Below are positions 10,899 to 18,291 of a DNA stretch of 64,000 bases, in pieces. A program made the translations under genes and the position numbers. The stretch comes from Streptomyces cinnabarinus. Lineage in GTDB: Bacteria > Actinomycetota > Actinomycetes > Streptomycetales > Streptomycetaceae. Every line of letters starts with the position of its first letter. Position 1 is the stretch's first letter. The stretch covers positions 3,162,001 through 3,226,000 of the forward strand of contig NZ_CP114413.1 of the NCBI RefSeq assembly GCF_027270315.1. The letters are read 5' to 3'. Below the pieces are notes generated by a model, which was not told the origin of the DNA, did not search any database, and saw nothing but the letters and a program-made list of their open reading frames with translations.

Positions 10899-10971
10899 TG
10901 GAGCTAAGGAGAATTGAACTCCTGACCTCCTGCATGCCATGCAGGCGCTCTACCAACTGAGCTATAGCCCC
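10899..10971 (-). tRNA. tRNA-Ala (anticodon GGC), copy 2
   Basis: Base-for-base identical over 73 nt to the copy at 10111-10183, including the G3:U70 alanine determinant and the GGC anticodon. Identity continues only a few bases into the flanks (ccccttg on one side, tctg on the other), so the duplicated unit is little more than the tRNA itself. No CCA is encoded. Each copy has its own terminator, so each is probably transcribed separately. Confidence 0.97.
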
Positions 10972-10978
10972 TTGCGCC

Positions 10979-11021
10979 ATGCGGCGGAGCCGCATGATGT
11001 CGCGCCCCGCTCAGCGGGGCG
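10979..11021. terminator. Paired hairpins downstream of the histidine phosphatase gene
   Basis: Two back-to-back stems: ATGCGGC-GGA-GCCGCAT (10979-10995) and CGCCCCGC-TCA-GCGGGGCG (11003-11021). They lie between the phosphatase stop and the tRNA and probably end the minus-strand operon. The first resembles the GCGGCTCCGC core of Streptomyces intergenic repeats. Confidence 0.55.
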
Positions 11022-11089
11022 AACAAGAAGAACTCTAGCCTGCGACCTGCCAGAAAGTGAAATCCGGGCCCCGGGCCCCAGAAGGTCCG

Positions 11090-11761
11090 TCAGTCGTCGT
11101 CGCCGAGCACCGGCTCCGGCAGGGTGCCGGCGTTGTGCTCCAGCAGCCGCCAGCCGCGGGCGCCCTCACCGAGGACGGACCAGCAGCAGTTGGAGAGGCC
11201 GCCGAGGCTCTCCCAGTGGTGCGGCTCCAGACCCAGGAGCCGGCCGATGGTGGTGCGGATCGTGCCGCCGTGGCTGACCACCACGAGGGTGCCGTCGTCT
11301 GGCAGCTTCTCGGCGTGCCGGAGCACCACCGGGGCGGCGCGGTCGGCGACCTCGGTCTCCAGCTCGCCACCGCCGCGGCGGACCGGCTCACCGCGCTTCC
11401 AGGCGGCGTACTCCTCGCCGTGGCGGGCGATGATGTCCTCGTGCGTGAGGCCCTGCCAGACGCCCGCGTAGGTCTCCCTGAGGCCCTCGTCCTGGGCGAC
11501 GTCCAGGCCGGTGAGCACGGCCAGCTCGGCGGCCGTGTGCGCGGCGCGCTGGAGGTCGGAGGCGACGATCGCGTCGGGCTTGAGGGAGGCCAGCAGCCGG
11601 GCGGCCCGCCGGGCCTGGGCGATACCGGCCTCGGTGAGGGCGACATCGGTGGAGCCCTGGAAGCGGCGCTCCACGTTCCACGAGGTCTGGCCGTGCCGCC
11701 ACAGGATGACGCGGCGACCGCGGCCCGGACGGCCCGCGGTCACCTCGCCGGTGGCGCTCAT
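11090..11761 (-). CDS. Histidine phosphatase family protein (phosphoglycerate-mutase-like)
   Basis: About 223 aa. Catalytic RHG is present as LWRHGQTSWN near the N-terminus. The second histidine is in VVSHGGTIRTTIG, and conserved arginines sit in RRFQG and SDLQRAAHTA. These define the branch-1 histidine phosphatases, which remove phosphate from small metabolites through a phospho-histidine. Substrate cannot be read from sequence. The ATG at 11761 overlaps the rsfS stop as ATGA; a GTG six bases upstream is an alternative. It is the last gene of the nadD-LCP-rsfS cluster. Confidence 0.9.
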   Translation of the reverse strand: MSATGEVTAGRPGRGRRVILWRHGQTSWNVERRFQGSTDVALTEAGIAQARRAARLLASLKPDAIVASDLQRAAHTAAELAVLTGLDVAQDEGLRETYAGVWQGLTHEDIIARHGEEYAAWKRGEPVRRGGGELETEVADRAAPVVLRHAEKLPDDGTLVVVSHGGTIRTTIGRLLGLEPHHWESLGGLSNCCWSVLGEGARGWRLLEHNAGTLPEPVLGDDD

Positions 11762-12204
11762 CGCCACTCACCGTCCGGCTCGGCCGCCTCCTCGGCGGCC
11801 TGGAGCTGGGCGTGCTCCGCGGCCTTGCCCCGGGTGGCCTTGGCGTCCTCGGGCAGCTCCAGCTCGGGGCAGTCCTTCCACAGCCGCTCCAGGGCGTAGA
11901 AGACCCGCTCCTCGCTGTGCTGGACGTGGACGACGATGTCGACGTAGTCGAGCAGCACCCAGCGGGCCTCGCGGTCGCCCTCGCGGCGCACCGGCTTGGC
12001 GCCGAGCTCCTTGCTGAGCCGCTCCTCGATCTCGTCGACGATCGACTTGACCTGGCGGTCGTTGGGCGCGGAGGCCAGCAGGAAGGCATCGGTGATCGAC
12101 AGCACGTCGCTGACGTCGTAGGCGATGATGTCGTGCGCGAGCTTGTCGGCGGCCGCCTGGGCGGCGGTGTTGATGAGCTCGATGGAACGGTCAGTGGCGG
12201 TCAC
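11758..12204 (-). CDS. rsfS: Ribosome silencing factor RsfS (Iojap/YbeB family)
   Basis: A 148-aa protein of the Iojap family, which binds ribosomal protein L14 on the 50S subunit and blocks subunit joining during starvation or stationary phase. Family features are ASAPNDRQVKSIVDEIEERL and the core WVLLDYVDIVVHVQHSEERVF. The acidic C-terminal extension after ~115 is lineage-specific. It starts with GTG. It sits downstream of nadD and the LCP gene, an arrangement widely conserved in bacteria, and overlaps the phosphatase gene by 4 bp. Confidence 0.95.
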   Translation of the reverse strand: MTATDRSIELINTAAQAAADKLAHDIIAYDVSDVLSITDAFLLASAPNDRQVKSIVDEIEERLSKELGAKPVRREGDREARWVLLDYVDIVVHVQHSEERVFYALERLWKDCPELELPEDAKATRGKAAEHAQLQAAEEAAEPDGEWR

Positions 12205-12215
12205 TACAAGGCTTT

Positions 12216-12260
12216 CCGTCGGCGGTCACTAGGACTCAAGGGTCTCACGACCGCCGACGG
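12216..12260 (-). terminator. Hairpin between the LCP-like gene and rsfS
   Basis: A perfect 12-bp stem (CCGTCGGCGGTC / GACCGCCGACGG) with a ~21-base loop in the 85-bp gap. It has no strong T-run on the minus strand, so it may be a partial terminator or an RNA-stabilising structure that lowers rsfS relative to upstream genes. Confidence 0.55.
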
Positions 12261-12289
12261 CGCCCCACGTGATTGTTCGGCGCCCCGGT

Positions 12290-14065
12290 CTAGGACGACG
12301 ACGGCGCGTAGTCCTGGCCGAGGACCACCGAGACGCTCGCGTTCGAGCCGACCTTGCCCTTCGACACCGCGCCGGCGGGCAGGCCCAGGGTCTTGGCGAC
12401 CTCGGTGGCGTTCTCCTTGTCGGCGGCGTCGCCGTAGACGACCTTGGAGGCGGACTGGGCCGACGACGCCGTACCGCCCTCCAGGAAGGTGAAGCCGCCG
12501 TTGAGGAGGACCACCCGGGCCTTCTCCGTGTTGTCCTTCACACCGCTGGCGTTCTGGACCGAGACCCGTACCGCCGCGTCCTTGTCGGGGCTCTTCGCGG
12601 TGCCACCGAGGACGTCCTTGACCACGCTGGCGCTGGTCTCGGCGGTCAGCGTCCCGTCGCCCTGCACCGGCAGCAGCGCCGTCTTGTAGTCGCCGCCCTT
12701 GGCGAGGTCGGCGAGCTTGGCGAGGAAGGTGCCGAGGTCCTTGTCCGTCATGGACGGGTCGAGGATCTGCTGGAGGGTCTGCACGGTGACCGTCGCGGCC
12801 TGCGCGTCGGAGGAGAGCTTGCGCAGCACGCCCTGCATGACCTGCCCGAACCGCTCCAGCTGGGCGTTCTGGGCCTCTCCGGAGCCGCGGTAGGTGGCGT
12901 AGGCGACGGCCATCTTGCCGCTGAGGGTCTGCGCCTCGCCCTTGTTGACCAGCGGGGCGGCGCCCTTGGCCTTCTTGGCGGACGGGTCGGGCACATCGGT
13001 GTTGGTGTCGATGTCGATGTTGCCGACGAGGTCGACCAGGTTCTGGAGGTAGGGGGTGTCCAGCCGCCAGGTGCCCTGGATCTCGGTGCCGAGGACGGTG
13101 TCCAGCGCCTCGCGGGTGCCGGAGGAGCCGTCGTCCTCGACCGACTTGGCGAGGGTGGTCGTGGTGCCGTCGTCGCCGCTCAGGCCGAGGGAGTTGGGCA
13201 GCAGGACGGTGGTGCCCTGCTGGGTGGTGGTGTTGTCGACGAGCAGGGCGGTCGCGGTGTCGCCGCTCTTGGTGTTGTGCAGGTGGACGACGACCACGTC
13301 CCGCTGCTGGGCGCCGCCGGCCGTCGCGGTGTCGGTCCTGTCGCCGGAGGACGACACACCGGGCAGCTTCCCGGCGTACCAGAGGTAGCCGACGCCGCCG
13401 GCCGCGACCAGCGCCAGGACCACGACGAACGCGACGAGGCGGCTGCGGGCACGGCGCTTGGCCTCCTCGCGGCGCTCGGTGCGGTTCTCGGTGAACTTCA
13501 TCCAGTCGATGACGTCCTCGGAGTCACCGTCCGGCTCCTCGACGAAGGCGAACTGCTCGGTGCGGTAGTCCCGTTGGTCCCGCCCCGGCTCCTCCGTCCG
13601 CTCCGCGGGCCCGGCCTGCTGCGGGATGTAGGCGGTCTGCTCGGCGACCCGCGGCTGCTGCCCGCTCGCCGCGGTCTGCCCGTAGGGGTCGTAGGAGGGG
13701 GCCGCGCCACCGGTGGCCGCCTGCCCGGTCTGGCCGGTCTGGCCGGTCTGGCCGGTCTGGCCGGTCTGGCCGGTCTGGCCGGTCTGGCCGGTCTGGCCGG
13801 TCTGGCCGGTCTGGCCGGTCTGGCCGGTCTGCCCGTAGGGGTCATAGGAGTCGTACGACTGCGCCGGCTGCTGCCCGCCGGTCGCGTACGGGTCGTAGCC
13901 GTACCCCTGCTGAGCGTAGGGGTCGTACGGCTGCTGAGGGGGCTGGGGTGGCTGCGGTGGCTGGACGGGCCGGTACACCGGCCGTCCGTACTCGTCGTAG
14001 CCGACGAGCTCGTACTGCTGGCCAGCCCCGTACTCTGCGCCCCCCGCGTCGTATCGGTCGTTCAC
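12290..14065 (-). CDS. LytR-CpsA-Psr (LCP) family-like protein with LytR_C domain
   Basis: A 591-aa cell-envelope protein from a GTG with GAGAGGGG upstream. Order: Tyr/Gln/Pro-rich cytoplasmic segment (~1-78), about 11 GQT tripeptides (~78-113), more disordered sequence, one transmembrane helix (~207-230), an LCP-like extracellular domain, and a C-terminal LytR_C domain (~500-591). LCP proteins transfer glycopolymers such as teichoic acids from lipid carriers to peptidoglycan. The Arg/Asp signature expected early in the domain is weak here (HLHNTKSGDTATALLVDN), so activity is uncertain. By position it matches S. coelicolor SCO2578, reported as PdtA and needed for proper sporulation (recalled, not checked). 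Confidence 0.82.
   Translation of the reverse strand: MNDRYDAGGAEYGAGQQYELVGYDEYGRPVYRPVQPPQPPQPPQQPYDPYAQQGYGYDPYATGGQQPAQSYDSYDPYGQTGQTGQTGQTGQTGQTGQTGQTGQTGQTGQTGQTGQAATGGAAPSYDPYGQTAASGQQPRVAEQTAYIPQQAGPAERTEEPGRDQRDYRTEQFAFVEEPDGDSEDVIDWMKFTENRTERREEAKRRARSRLVAFVVVLALVAAGGVGYLWYAGKLPGVSSSGDRTDTATAGGAQQRDVVVVHLHNTKSGDTATALLVDNTTTQQGTTVLLPNSLGLSGDDGTTTTLAKSVEDDGSSGTREALDTVLGTEIQGTWRLDTPYLQNLVDLVGNIDIDTNTDVPDPSAKKAKGAAPLVNKGEAQTLSGKMAVAYATYRGSGEAQNAQLERFGQVMQGVLRKLSSDAQAATVTVQTLQQILDPSMTDKDLGTFLAKLADLAKGGDYKTALLPVQGDGTLTAETSASVVKDVLGGTAKSPDKDAAVRVSVQNASGVKDNTEKARVVLLNGGFTFLEGGTASSAQSASKVVYGDAADKENATEVAKTLGLPAGAVSKGKVGSNASVSVVLGQDYAPSSS
13726..13830. repeat. 9-bp tandem repeat, ~11 copies, inside the LCP-like gene
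   Basis: The unit ggtctggcc repeats without interruption, encoding (GQT)n on the minus strand. Units are almost identical in DNA, not only in protein, which points to recent slippage and likely length variation between strains. Confidence 0.95.
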
Positions 14066-14081
14066 CGGTGCCCCTCTCGGC

Positions 14082-14705
14082 TCACTCGCCGCGGTACAGC
14101 TCGCGCTTGTCGATGTAGCGCACGACTCCGTCCGGCACCAGATACCAGACCGGGTCGCCCTTGGCGACCCTCGCACGGCAGTCTGTGGAGGAGATGGCCA
14201 GGGCGGGAACCTCGACCAGCGAGACACCGCCCTCCGGGAGACCCGGGTCGGCCAGGTGGTGACCGGGCCGGGTGACCCCGATGAAGTGCGCGAGGGAGAA
14301 CAGTTCTTCCGCGTCCCGCCAGGTCAGGATCTGACCGAGGGCGTCGGCGCCGGTGATGAAGAACAGGTCGGTGTCGGGGTTGAGCGCCTTGAGGTCGCGC
14401 AGCGTGTCCGTGGTGTAGGTCGGGCCGCCGCGGTCGATGTCGATGCGGCTCACCGAGAACTGGGGATTCTCGGCGGTCGCGATGACCGTCATCAGATAGC
14501 GGTCCTCGGCCGGGGAGACCTTGCGATGGGTCTTCTGCCACGGCTGACCGGTCGGCACGAACACGACCTGGTCCAGGTGGAACTGCGCGGCGACCTCACT
14601 GGCCGCCACCAGGTGCCCGTGGTGGATCGGGTCGAAGGTTCCGCCCATGACGCCGAGCCGGCGCTTGCCGGGGTTCGACGGGCCGTTGACCGGGCCGGTA
14701 GGCAT
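14082..14705 (-). CDS. nadD: Nicotinate-nucleotide adenylyltransferase
   Basis: Converts nicotinate mononucleotide and ATP to nicotinate adenine dinucleotide in NAD synthesis. About 207 aa. The nucleotidyltransferase motif is GGTFDPIHHGH near the N-terminus and the second signature is ISSTDCRARV near the C-terminus, both complete. I prefer the ATG at 14705 because GGAG lies eight bases upstream; an ATG at 14720 lacks one. It is the first gene of the nadD-LCP-rsfS-phosphatase group, with a 16-bp gap to the LCP gene. Confidence 0.95.
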   Translation of the reverse strand: MPTGPVNGPSNPGKRRLGVMGGTFDPIHHGHLVAASEVAAQFHLDQVVFVPTGQPWQKTHRKVSPAEDRYLMTVIATAENPQFSVSRIDIDRGGPTYTTDTLRDLKALNPDTDLFFITGADALGQILTWRDAEELFSLAHFIGVTRPGHHLADPGLPEGGVSLVEVPALAISSTDCRARVAKGDPVWYLVPDGVVRYIDKRELYRGE

Positions 14706-14781
14706 GTCCTGCTCTCCCATGCGTGCAGACCCTACCGGCCCGACTTGTGGACCAGGGTCGCCAGACCCCTCCGGCGGGGGT

Positions 14782-14946
14782 TCAGCGGTCCCGGTTGAAA
14801 CGCGTGGTGATCCACAGCAGCAGCATCAGGATGACGAAGGCACCGCCACCGGTCACCAGCGGTTCGAGGCTCTCATGGTTGCCGCCGTGCTCTCCGCCCT
14901 CGGAAGCGAGGGTGACCAACTGGGCAGCGGTGCTGTGGAAGCTCAT
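14782..14946 (-). CDS. Small single-helix membrane protein
   Basis: A 54-aa protein starting MSFHSTAAQL. The C-terminal half is one hydrophobic helix (GGGAFVILMLLLWITTRF) ending in a basic NRDR, the topology of a small inner-membrane protein with a short cytoplasmic tail. It is upstream of nadD on the same strand. No ribosome binding site is obvious, but the ORF and bias look real. Function unknown. Confidence 0.6.
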   Translation of the reverse strand: MSFHSTAAQLVTLASEGGEHGGNHESLEPLVTGGGAFVILMLLLWITTRFNRDR

Positions 14947-15087
14947 CTTCGGCAGGACCTTCGGGTGTGGGCGGGATAAAGATGTCGGCCCATCGTAAGC
15001 GGGCGGCTCCGCGCCGATCACGCCGACTCCGCCGTTGGGGCAAGGCTCAGCGCGGCGCCCGCGCACCGAGGCAACTTATCCGGCGCC

Positions 15088-15249
15088 TCAGTCGTCCTTC
15101 TGCTTGTACCCCCGCAGCAGGAACCACGCGGTCAGGACAGTGCCCAGGAGCATCACGATCAGGACGACCCGGAGCAGATTTCCCGCCCCTTGTCTCTCCG
15201 CCGCGTTCGCGGCCTCGGTCAGCCAGGCGGCTGCGGGGTGGTGCTCCAT
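15088..15249 (-). CDS. Small single-helix membrane protein
   Basis: A 53-aa protein from the ATG at 15249 with GGAG nine bases upstream. An N-terminal amphipathic stretch (MEHHPAAAWLTEAANAAE) precedes one transmembrane helix (VVLIVMLLGTVLTAWFLL) and a GYKQKDD tail. It is divergent from the M48 protease gene, with ~110 bp between them that must hold both promoters. Function unknown. Confidence 0.65.
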   Translation of the reverse strand: MEHHPAAAWLTEAANAAERQGAGNLLRVVLIVMLLGTVLTAWFLLRGYKQKDD

Positions 15250-15359
15250 GGCGGGACTCCTTCGCTGTACTGCCCGTCCACGGTAACTCCGCCTAGGCTG
15301 GAGCCTGCTTCGGGGGGCCCAAGGGCCGCACGGCCACACAGACGCACATGGGGGACCAC

Positions 15360-16472
15360 ATGTCCGACGACGGCCACCAGCAGGACGGGCACGAGCATGT
15401 GCCGAGCAGGCAGCGCAGGCGCTTCCCCGGCATCTCCTCGCGTGCGTACGAGCACCCGGCCGACCGCAGTGCCCTGGTGGCGCTGCGCAAGCTGAGCGGG
15501 TTCGACACCGTCTTCAAGGCGCTGAGCGGCCTGCTGCCCGAGCGGAGCCTCAGGCTGCTGTTCCTGTCCGACTCCGTGCGCGTCTCGGACCAGCAGTTCG
15601 CGCACCTCAACGACATGCTGCGGGACGCCTGTTACATCCTGGACCTGGAGAAGGTCCCGCCGATGTACGTCAACCAGGACCCGCAGCCGAACGCGATGTG
15701 CATCGGCCTGGACGAGCCGATCATCGTGGTGACCACGGGGCTCGTCGAGCTGCTCGACGAGGAGGAGATGCGGGCGGTCGTCGGCCATGAGGTCGGGCAC
15801 GCGCTGTCCGGGCACTCCGTGTACCGGACCATCCTGCTGTTCCTGACCAACCTCGCCATCCGGGTCGCCTGGATCCCGCTGGGCACCGTCGCGATCATGG
15901 CGATCGTGACCGCGCTGCGCGAGTGGTTCCGCAAGTCGGAGCTGTCCGCGGACCGCGCCGGTCTGCTGGTCGGCCAGGACCTCCAGGCCTCGATGCGCGG
16001 CCTGATGAAGATCGCGGGCGGCAACCATCTGCACGAGATGAACGTGGACGCGTTCCTGAAGCAGGCCGAGGAGTACGAGGCGGGCGGCGACCTGCGCGAC
16101 TCCGTGCTGAAGATCCTGAACGTGCTGCCCCGCTCGCACCCCTTCACCGCGGTCCGCGCGGCCGAGCTGAAGAAGTGGGCCGAGAGCCGCGACTACCAGC
16201 GGATCATGGACGGCCACTACCCGCGCCGCTCCGAGGACAAGGACACCTCGGTGACGGACTCCTTCCGTGAGTCCGCGTCGCACTACGCCACGCATGTGAA
16301 GTCGTCCAAGGACCCGCTGATGAAGCTGGTCACGGACATCGCGGGCGGCGCGGGCGACCTCGGCGGCCGGGTGCGGCGGGGCTTCGGGGGCTTCGGCAAC
16401 GGCTCCGCCGGTGCCGAGCGGCAGGACGAGCCGCCCACGGACACGCCTCCGCCGCCGCGGGACGGGGACTGA
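15360..16472 (+). CDS. M48 family membrane-associated metalloprotease
   Basis: About 370 aa. The zinc motif HEVGH sits at ~141-145 (VVGHEVGHALSGHS), with the third ligand region SELSADRAG further on, as in M48/HtpX-type peptidases. A hydrophobic segment after the motif (ILLFLTNLAIRVAWIPLGTV) is the membrane part. The C-terminus is Gly/Pro-rich and disordered. I chose the ATG at 15360 because GGGGGA precedes it; another ATG lies four codons upstream. It probably takes part in membrane-protein quality control. It converges with the next gene with only 15 bp between stops. Confidence 0.88.
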   Translation: MSDDGHQQDGHEHVPSRQRRRFPGISSRAYEHPADRSALVALRKLSGFDTVFKALSGLLPERSLRLLFLSDSVRVSDQQFAHLNDMLRDACYILDLEKVPPMYVNQDPQPNAMCIGLDEPIIVVTTGLVELLDEEEMRAVVGHEVGHALSGHSVYRTILLFLTNLAIRVAWIPLGTVAIMAIVTALREWFRKSELSADRAGLLVGQDLQASMRGLMKIAGGNHLHEMNVDAFLKQAEEYEAGGDLRDSVLKILNVLPRSHPFTAVRAAELKKWAESRDYQRIMDGHYPRRSEDKDTSVTDSFRESASHYATHVKSSKDPLMKLVTDIAGGAGDLGGRVRRGFGGFGNGSAGAERQDEPPTDTPPPPRDGD

Positions 16473-16487
16473 CCTTCCGCCTCCGGC

Positions 16488-17558
16488 TCAGACCCTGGGC
16501 TGCGCACTCTCCGCCAGCGATCCGCACAGCGCCGTGGCGTTCCCGGTCGCGTAGGGGTCCGTACCGGCCGGGCCGCCCGCCTTGGCGGTCTGGCCGGCCA
16601 GCAGCGGGCGCAGCTGGTTCGCGGAGTCGTCGGCGCAGGACAGTGGGCCCGCCTGGACGTAGGAGACGACCAGCTGGGCCTGGCGCATGCGCAGGTCGTC
16701 GTGGTCGAAGCGGAAGTGCAGCTCGCGCCGGACGGTGAACAGGGATGCCTCCGCCTGCGCCCCGGAGCCGGCCGGGCGCAGCGCGTACACGAAGGTGTGG
16801 TCCGCGGTGACCTCCAGGGTGGAGGAGTCGGCCTCGGTGGCCGTGAGCGTGCCCTGCACCCGGATCTCGCGGTCGGCGAGCTCGACGCCGCCCGGATCGA
16901 AGCGAACCAGCCAGCCGGTCGGGGCGTGCCTGCCGTCGGCGGCCGGGTGGTCGAAGCTCTGGTCGAACTGGTCGAGCTGGTCCGGGTCGAGCAGCACCCG
17001 CACCGGCCGGATCTGCTCGCCCAGGACCACCTCGGGATAGAGCGCGGAGCGGACGACGTAGTCCTTGGCGACCGTCAGCGCGTTCACGACCTGGCCCTCG
17101 GAGAAGTGCGCGGTGCTCCGGTAGGCGGGCAGCGGGACGCCCTTGGCGCCGATGCGGTACTGGGCGGCGGGGCTGTTCCGGTAGAGCGCCTCGATGTCGG
17201 CGGAGCCCGGCACCTCGCCCGGCGGGGCGAGCGGGATCACGGTCATCCGCACCGGCTCCACGGGCTGCGGGCTCGCGGGGGTCTGGTAGGGGTGCCGTAC
17301 GCCCATGTAGATCGCGGTGCCGAAGGCGACGGCGATCAGCAGGACCAGGATCAGGGCCTGCCGGGACAGACCCCGGCGCAGCGGCGGGCGGCGGCGGACG
17401 GCGGGGGCGTGATCGTCGATGCGCTCCTGCGCGGAGAACTCCTGGAGCCGGGCAGCACGGACGAACGACTCGTCGAAGACGACGGATCGGTACTCGTCCT
17501 CGCCACCTCCGGGTCCGCCCTCGGGTGTCCCCTCAGGTGGGTCTCCAGGCCCTCCCAT
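16488..17558 (-). CDS. SCO2583-type membrane protein
   Basis: A 356-aa single-pass protein. An acidic, Gly/Pro-rich N-terminus carries YRSVVFDESFVRAARLQE (~23-40). A transmembrane helix (~66-86, QALILVLLIAVAFGTAIYM) and a ~265-residue extracytoplasmic domain of unknown fold follow. The N-terminal motif recurs in the next protein upstream (17660-18223), so both probably bind a common cytoplasmic partner. Cysteines in the C-terminal part (SCADD, ALCGS) could form a disulfide. By position and motif it corresponds to S. coelicolor SCO2583. Confidence 0.8.
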   Translation of the reverse strand: MGGPGDPPEGTPEGGPGGGEDEYRSVVFDESFVRAARLQEFSAQERIDDHAPAVRRRPPLRRGLSRQALILVLLIAVAFGTAIYMGVRHPYQTPASPQPVEPVRMTVIPLAPPGEVPGSADIEALYRNSPAAQYRIGAKGVPLPAYRSTAHFSEGQVVNALTVAKDYVVRSALYPEVVLGEQIRPVRVLLDPDQLDQFDQSFDHPAADGRHAPTGWLVRFDPGGVELADREIRVQGTLTATEADSSTLEVTADHTFVYALRPAGSGAQAEASLFTVRRELHFRFDHDDLRMRQAQLVVSYVQAGPLSCADDSANQLRPLLAGQTAKAGGPAGTDPYATGNATALCGSLAESAQPRV

Positions 17559-17659
17559 ATCTTCAGAGTAGGTCTCCCGGAGCTCAGGTAAACGCCCTGC
17601 TGTACGACAAGTTCTGACAGGTTCTCACCAGAAACGGCGGGTTCCGGCCGGGGTCGGTT

Positions 17660-18223
17660 TCAGGGGGTTCGCGGGACGGCCGAGATGGCCGGCTGGGAGT
17701 GGTCGGCGGAGGCGGAGGGCACCGCCTCGCCCTGTTCGACGCCGGTCGAGGCGCCCGGGGGCGGGACCTGTTCCCGGTTGCCCGAGGAGGCGCCGCGGTA
17801 GACCGCCGTGAAGGCCAGCGCGACCATGCCGATGCCCATCACGAGGGCGAGCACCCAGGCGACGGGGCGGTGCCAGCGGACCTGTCTGCCGTAGGTGCCC
17901 GGGGCGCCGTAGCGGCCTTCGAGGACGTCGGTGTCGTCCAGGTCGTCGTAGTCCGGATCATGGCCGAATCCGGTGGGGTCGTCGGGGCCGTACCCCTCTT
18001 CGTACCGCTCGTCTTCGTACCGCTCGCCCCGGCCGTGTGCCCGGCGGGCCTCGGCCGCGGCCAGGAGGCGTTCGACGGCGGTCGGCTCGTGCAGTGCGGC
18101 CGCCTGTACGAAGGCCTCATCGAAGACCACGGAGGCGAACTCTTCGTCCGACACCCCGCGGTCGTGGTCGTCGTCGGGCTCCCAGCCGTCGGGAAACGGC
18201 GTACCCCCCACGTCCTCCGGCAC
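17660..18223 (-). CDS. SCO2584-type membrane protein, putative spore-wall function
   Basis: About 187 aa. The motif FASVVFDEAFVQAAALHE (~29-46) matches that of the downstream neighbour. A charged Tyr/Glu/Asp-rich linker, one transmembrane helix (~120-144) and a ~40-residue Ser/Pro-rich extracytoplasmic tail follow. It has no folded outer domain, unlike its partner, so it may be a regulatory or scaffolding subunit. I recall SCO2584-family proteins being linked to spore-wall synthesis; that is memory, not sequence proof. Start uncertain: the GTG at 18223 is used, and a TTG at 18250 is in frame. Confidence 0.72.
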   Translation of the reverse strand: MPEDVGGTPFPDGWEPDDDHDRGVSDEEFASVVFDEAFVQAAALHEPTAVERLLAAAEARRAHGRGERYEDERYEEGYGPDDPTGFGHDPDYDDLDDTDVLEGRYGAPGTYGRQVRWHRPVAWVLALVMGIGMVALAFTAVYRGASSGNREQVPPPGASTGVEQGEAVPSASADHSQPAISAVPRTP

Positions 18224-18291
18224 AGGTCCAGAGTAGACCTGGGGGGTCAATTTGGGCAGACGGTATGGAAATTATCCGCCCCGCGAGAGCC

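Noticed and set aside
13726..13830. Regular short repeat, considered as CRISPR array
   Set aside because: Units are contiguous 9-mers with no spacers and encode an in-frame GQT repeat. No cas genes nearby.
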